This document shows, one piece after another, positions 63,342 through 64,000 of a DNA stretch of 64,000 bases (the stretch's first letter is position 1; each line of letters begins with the position of its first letter). The notes beneath the pieces were generated by a model. It had not been told where the DNA came from. It made no database searches and saw nothing but the letters and a program-made list of their open reading frames with translations. The stretch comes from an uncultured Bacteroidales bacterium (GTDB lineage: Bacteria > Bacteroidota > Bacteroidia > Bacteroidales > Bacteroidaceae). The DNA is taken from assembly GCA_902781515.1 (NCBI GenBank), contig CACZJU010000007.1, forward strand, positions 104,191 to 168,190, given 5' to 3'. Made by a program: the position numbers and the translations under genes.

Positions 63342-63437
63342 CTAGAGGAGGCCGAGGGCGTTGCTGGCTTGTACTGCTCCTGCGCCGCCGAATGCGGCTA
63401 TGATGGCGGTCGCCAGTTTCCACAGGAACTTAATCAA
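63342..63437 (-). CDS. Possible 31-residue membrane peptide next to the HU-like gene
   Basis: A short frame reading (L/M)IKFLWKLATAIIAAF followed by GGAGAVQASNALGLL, starting at a TTG (63437). It contains one hydrophobic helix. Tiny one-helix proteins often follow HU-like genes in Bacteroidales (the so-called smalltalk proteins), and the layout fits, but there is no ATG and the upstream frame also stays open to 63525. Low confidence. Confidence 0.35.
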   Translation of the reverse strand: MIKFLWKLATAIIAAFGGAGAVQASNALGLL

Positions 63438-63469
63438 TTGTCTTTTTGCTTCTGGTTTCAGTTTAAAGT

Positions 63470-63557
63470 CCCCCCCTCCCGAGGGGGCGACTGGGGTCTT
63501 CAGAGTAGTGACTGAATGTCACTACGGCCCCACAAAGGGGAGCGAATTCCCATTCGC
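63470..63557. repeat. Cluster of three hairpins between the small ORF and the HU-like gene
   Basis: A C7/G5 hairpin (CCCTCCCGAGGGGG), GTAGTGAC-tgaat-GTCACTAC (63505-63525) and GCGAAT-tccc-ATTCGC (63542-63557) occur in succession. The first recalls the hairpin at 5220. No ORF is credible across the cluster. Confidence 0.7.
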
Positions 63558-63585
63558 GACGGAGGGTGGGAGGGGGGTAGGCCTT

Positions 63586-64000
63586 CTATTCGGTCTGGTC
63601 GTCGCCACCGCCGTTGTCGCCACCTTCGGTGACACCAAGCTCGGTATTGATGGCTGCCTTCTCCTCCTTGCGGGCCTTGGCCTGCTGCTCGCGGGTGGTC
63701 ACGTAGTTGAACTCGGCTTCGCTCAACAGGTCGGAGAACTCGCTACCACGGTCCCAGCGCACGTTCACGCCCTTGATATGGGCAGAGGGGTTGAACTCAT
63801 CGGCGCTGTCCACGCCCTCGCTACTGATGGTGCAGTAGAACGAACCCATCTCGCCGAGGTTCACCTTCTTGCCTTCCAGCAACTGCTCACGGATGCAGTC
63901 CACCGCCTTGGTCAGCACACCTACGATGATGTCGCGGGTGTAGGGCGAGCCGTGCATCTGGATGTGCTTCGCCAGCTTCTGAATGTCAATCACTTCGGTG
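63586..64000 (-). CDS. HU-like DNA-binding protein, partial at right edge
   Basis: C-terminal 138 residues of an HU/IHF-like (DNABII) protein of the Bacteroidetes type. IQKLAKHIQMHGSPYTRDII, KKVNLGEMGSFYCTISSEGV and HIKGVNVRWDRGSEF match the variant HU fold. The tail is acidic and Gly-rich (GGDNGGGDDQTE). The frame continues to the window edge and the GTG at 63993 is unlikely to be the start, so the N-terminus lies outside. Confidence 0.8.
   Translation of the reverse strand, partial: TEVIDIQKLAKHIQMHGSPYTRDIIVGVLTKAVDCIREQLLEGKKVNLGEMGSFYCTISSEGVDSADEFNPSAHIKGVNVRWDRGSEFSDLLSEAEFNYVTTREQQAKARKEEKAAINTELGVTEGGDNGGGDDQTE

Noticed and set aside
63586-64000. Prophage edge
   Set aside because: An HU-like gene and hairpins alone are not phage hallmarks; no integrase, portal or terminase genes are present.

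Overview
The window is a chromosomal segment of a Bacteroidales bacterium, most likely Prevotellaceae. No single gene proves this. The evidence is the recurring Bacteroidetes -7 promoter word TAnnTTTG (mostly TATCTTTG or TAACTTTG) upstream of most transcription units, the absence of clear Shine-Dalgarno sequences, a serine palmitoyltransferase, Bacteroidetes-only families (Porin_10, DUF4270, DUF4468, DUF6048, DUF6452, DUF6057), a GH125 mannosidase, an SDR-type threonine dehydrogenase and a type IX-like C-terminal tail on an M6 protease. Nearly all of it is housekeeping DNA with short spacers. I see no prophage, IS element, CRISPR array or rRNA operon.

Layout. 1-7.5 kb: purL followed by a chromate-transporter-family gene, a secreted endo/exonuclease/phosphatase, and the divergent kbl/tdh pair for threonine breakdown. 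7.6-19.8 kb (all minus): a TolC-MacA-MacB type efflux set, a DUF4468 protein, a TPR protein, the four-subunit 2-oxoacid:ferredoxin oxidoreductase with an embedded 81-residue membrane protein, a Porin_10 barrel and a GH125 alpha-mannosidase. 20-23.1 kb (plus): ribE, a phosphoglycolate-phosphatase-like HAD protein, aspS. 23.1-26.4 kb is the accessory stretch: a cysteine-rich lipoprotein bounded by two look-alike terminators, a candidate structured RNA, an MNT/HEPN pair, a 146-bp inverted-repeat element and a cluster of palindromes. 26.4-29.2 kb: glyA, pyrI, pyrB. 29.4-37 kb (plus): a class A penicillin-binding protein, kdsB, a MORN-repeat protein, glgB with a histone-H1-like tail, a DUF6057 membrane protein. 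37-46.9 kb: a Gly/Ser/His-rich exported protein, ilvE, a second candidate structured RNA, tRNA-Ala(GGC), an M6 protease, an SLT lipoprotein, udk, and the divergent lipid kinase / serine palmitoyltransferase pair with a DEAD-box helicase. 46.9-56.5 kb (minus): a nine-gene run from a GT5-domain protein through DUF4270, a GT2 glycosyltransferase, DUF6452, DUF6048, apbE, dcp and dCMP deaminase to an S41 protease. 56.7-58.2 kb: panC, panD and tRNA-Thr(CGT), whose leader holds two tandem 73-bp elements. 58.3-64 kb: cstA, an ABC-F ATPase, cdd, a glucosaminidase with LysM-like repeats, and at the right edge a partial HU-like gene.

Functional links: kbl/tdh and glyA feed glycine and one-carbon metabolism; purL, pyrBI, udk, cdd and dCMP deaminase cover nucleotides; panC/panD, ribE and apbE cover cofactors; the KOR cluster makes reduced ferredoxin in an anaerobe; the penicillin-binding protein, kdsB, SLT and glucosaminidase proteins serve the envelope; spt and the lipid kinase point to sphingolipid metabolism.

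The least explained material is non-coding: two multi-helix candidate RNAs, the tRNA-Thr leader duplication, several short-period tandem arrays with different units, and simple AT-rich repeats that sit at gene junctions and also appear inside coding sequence, notably in signal peptides.
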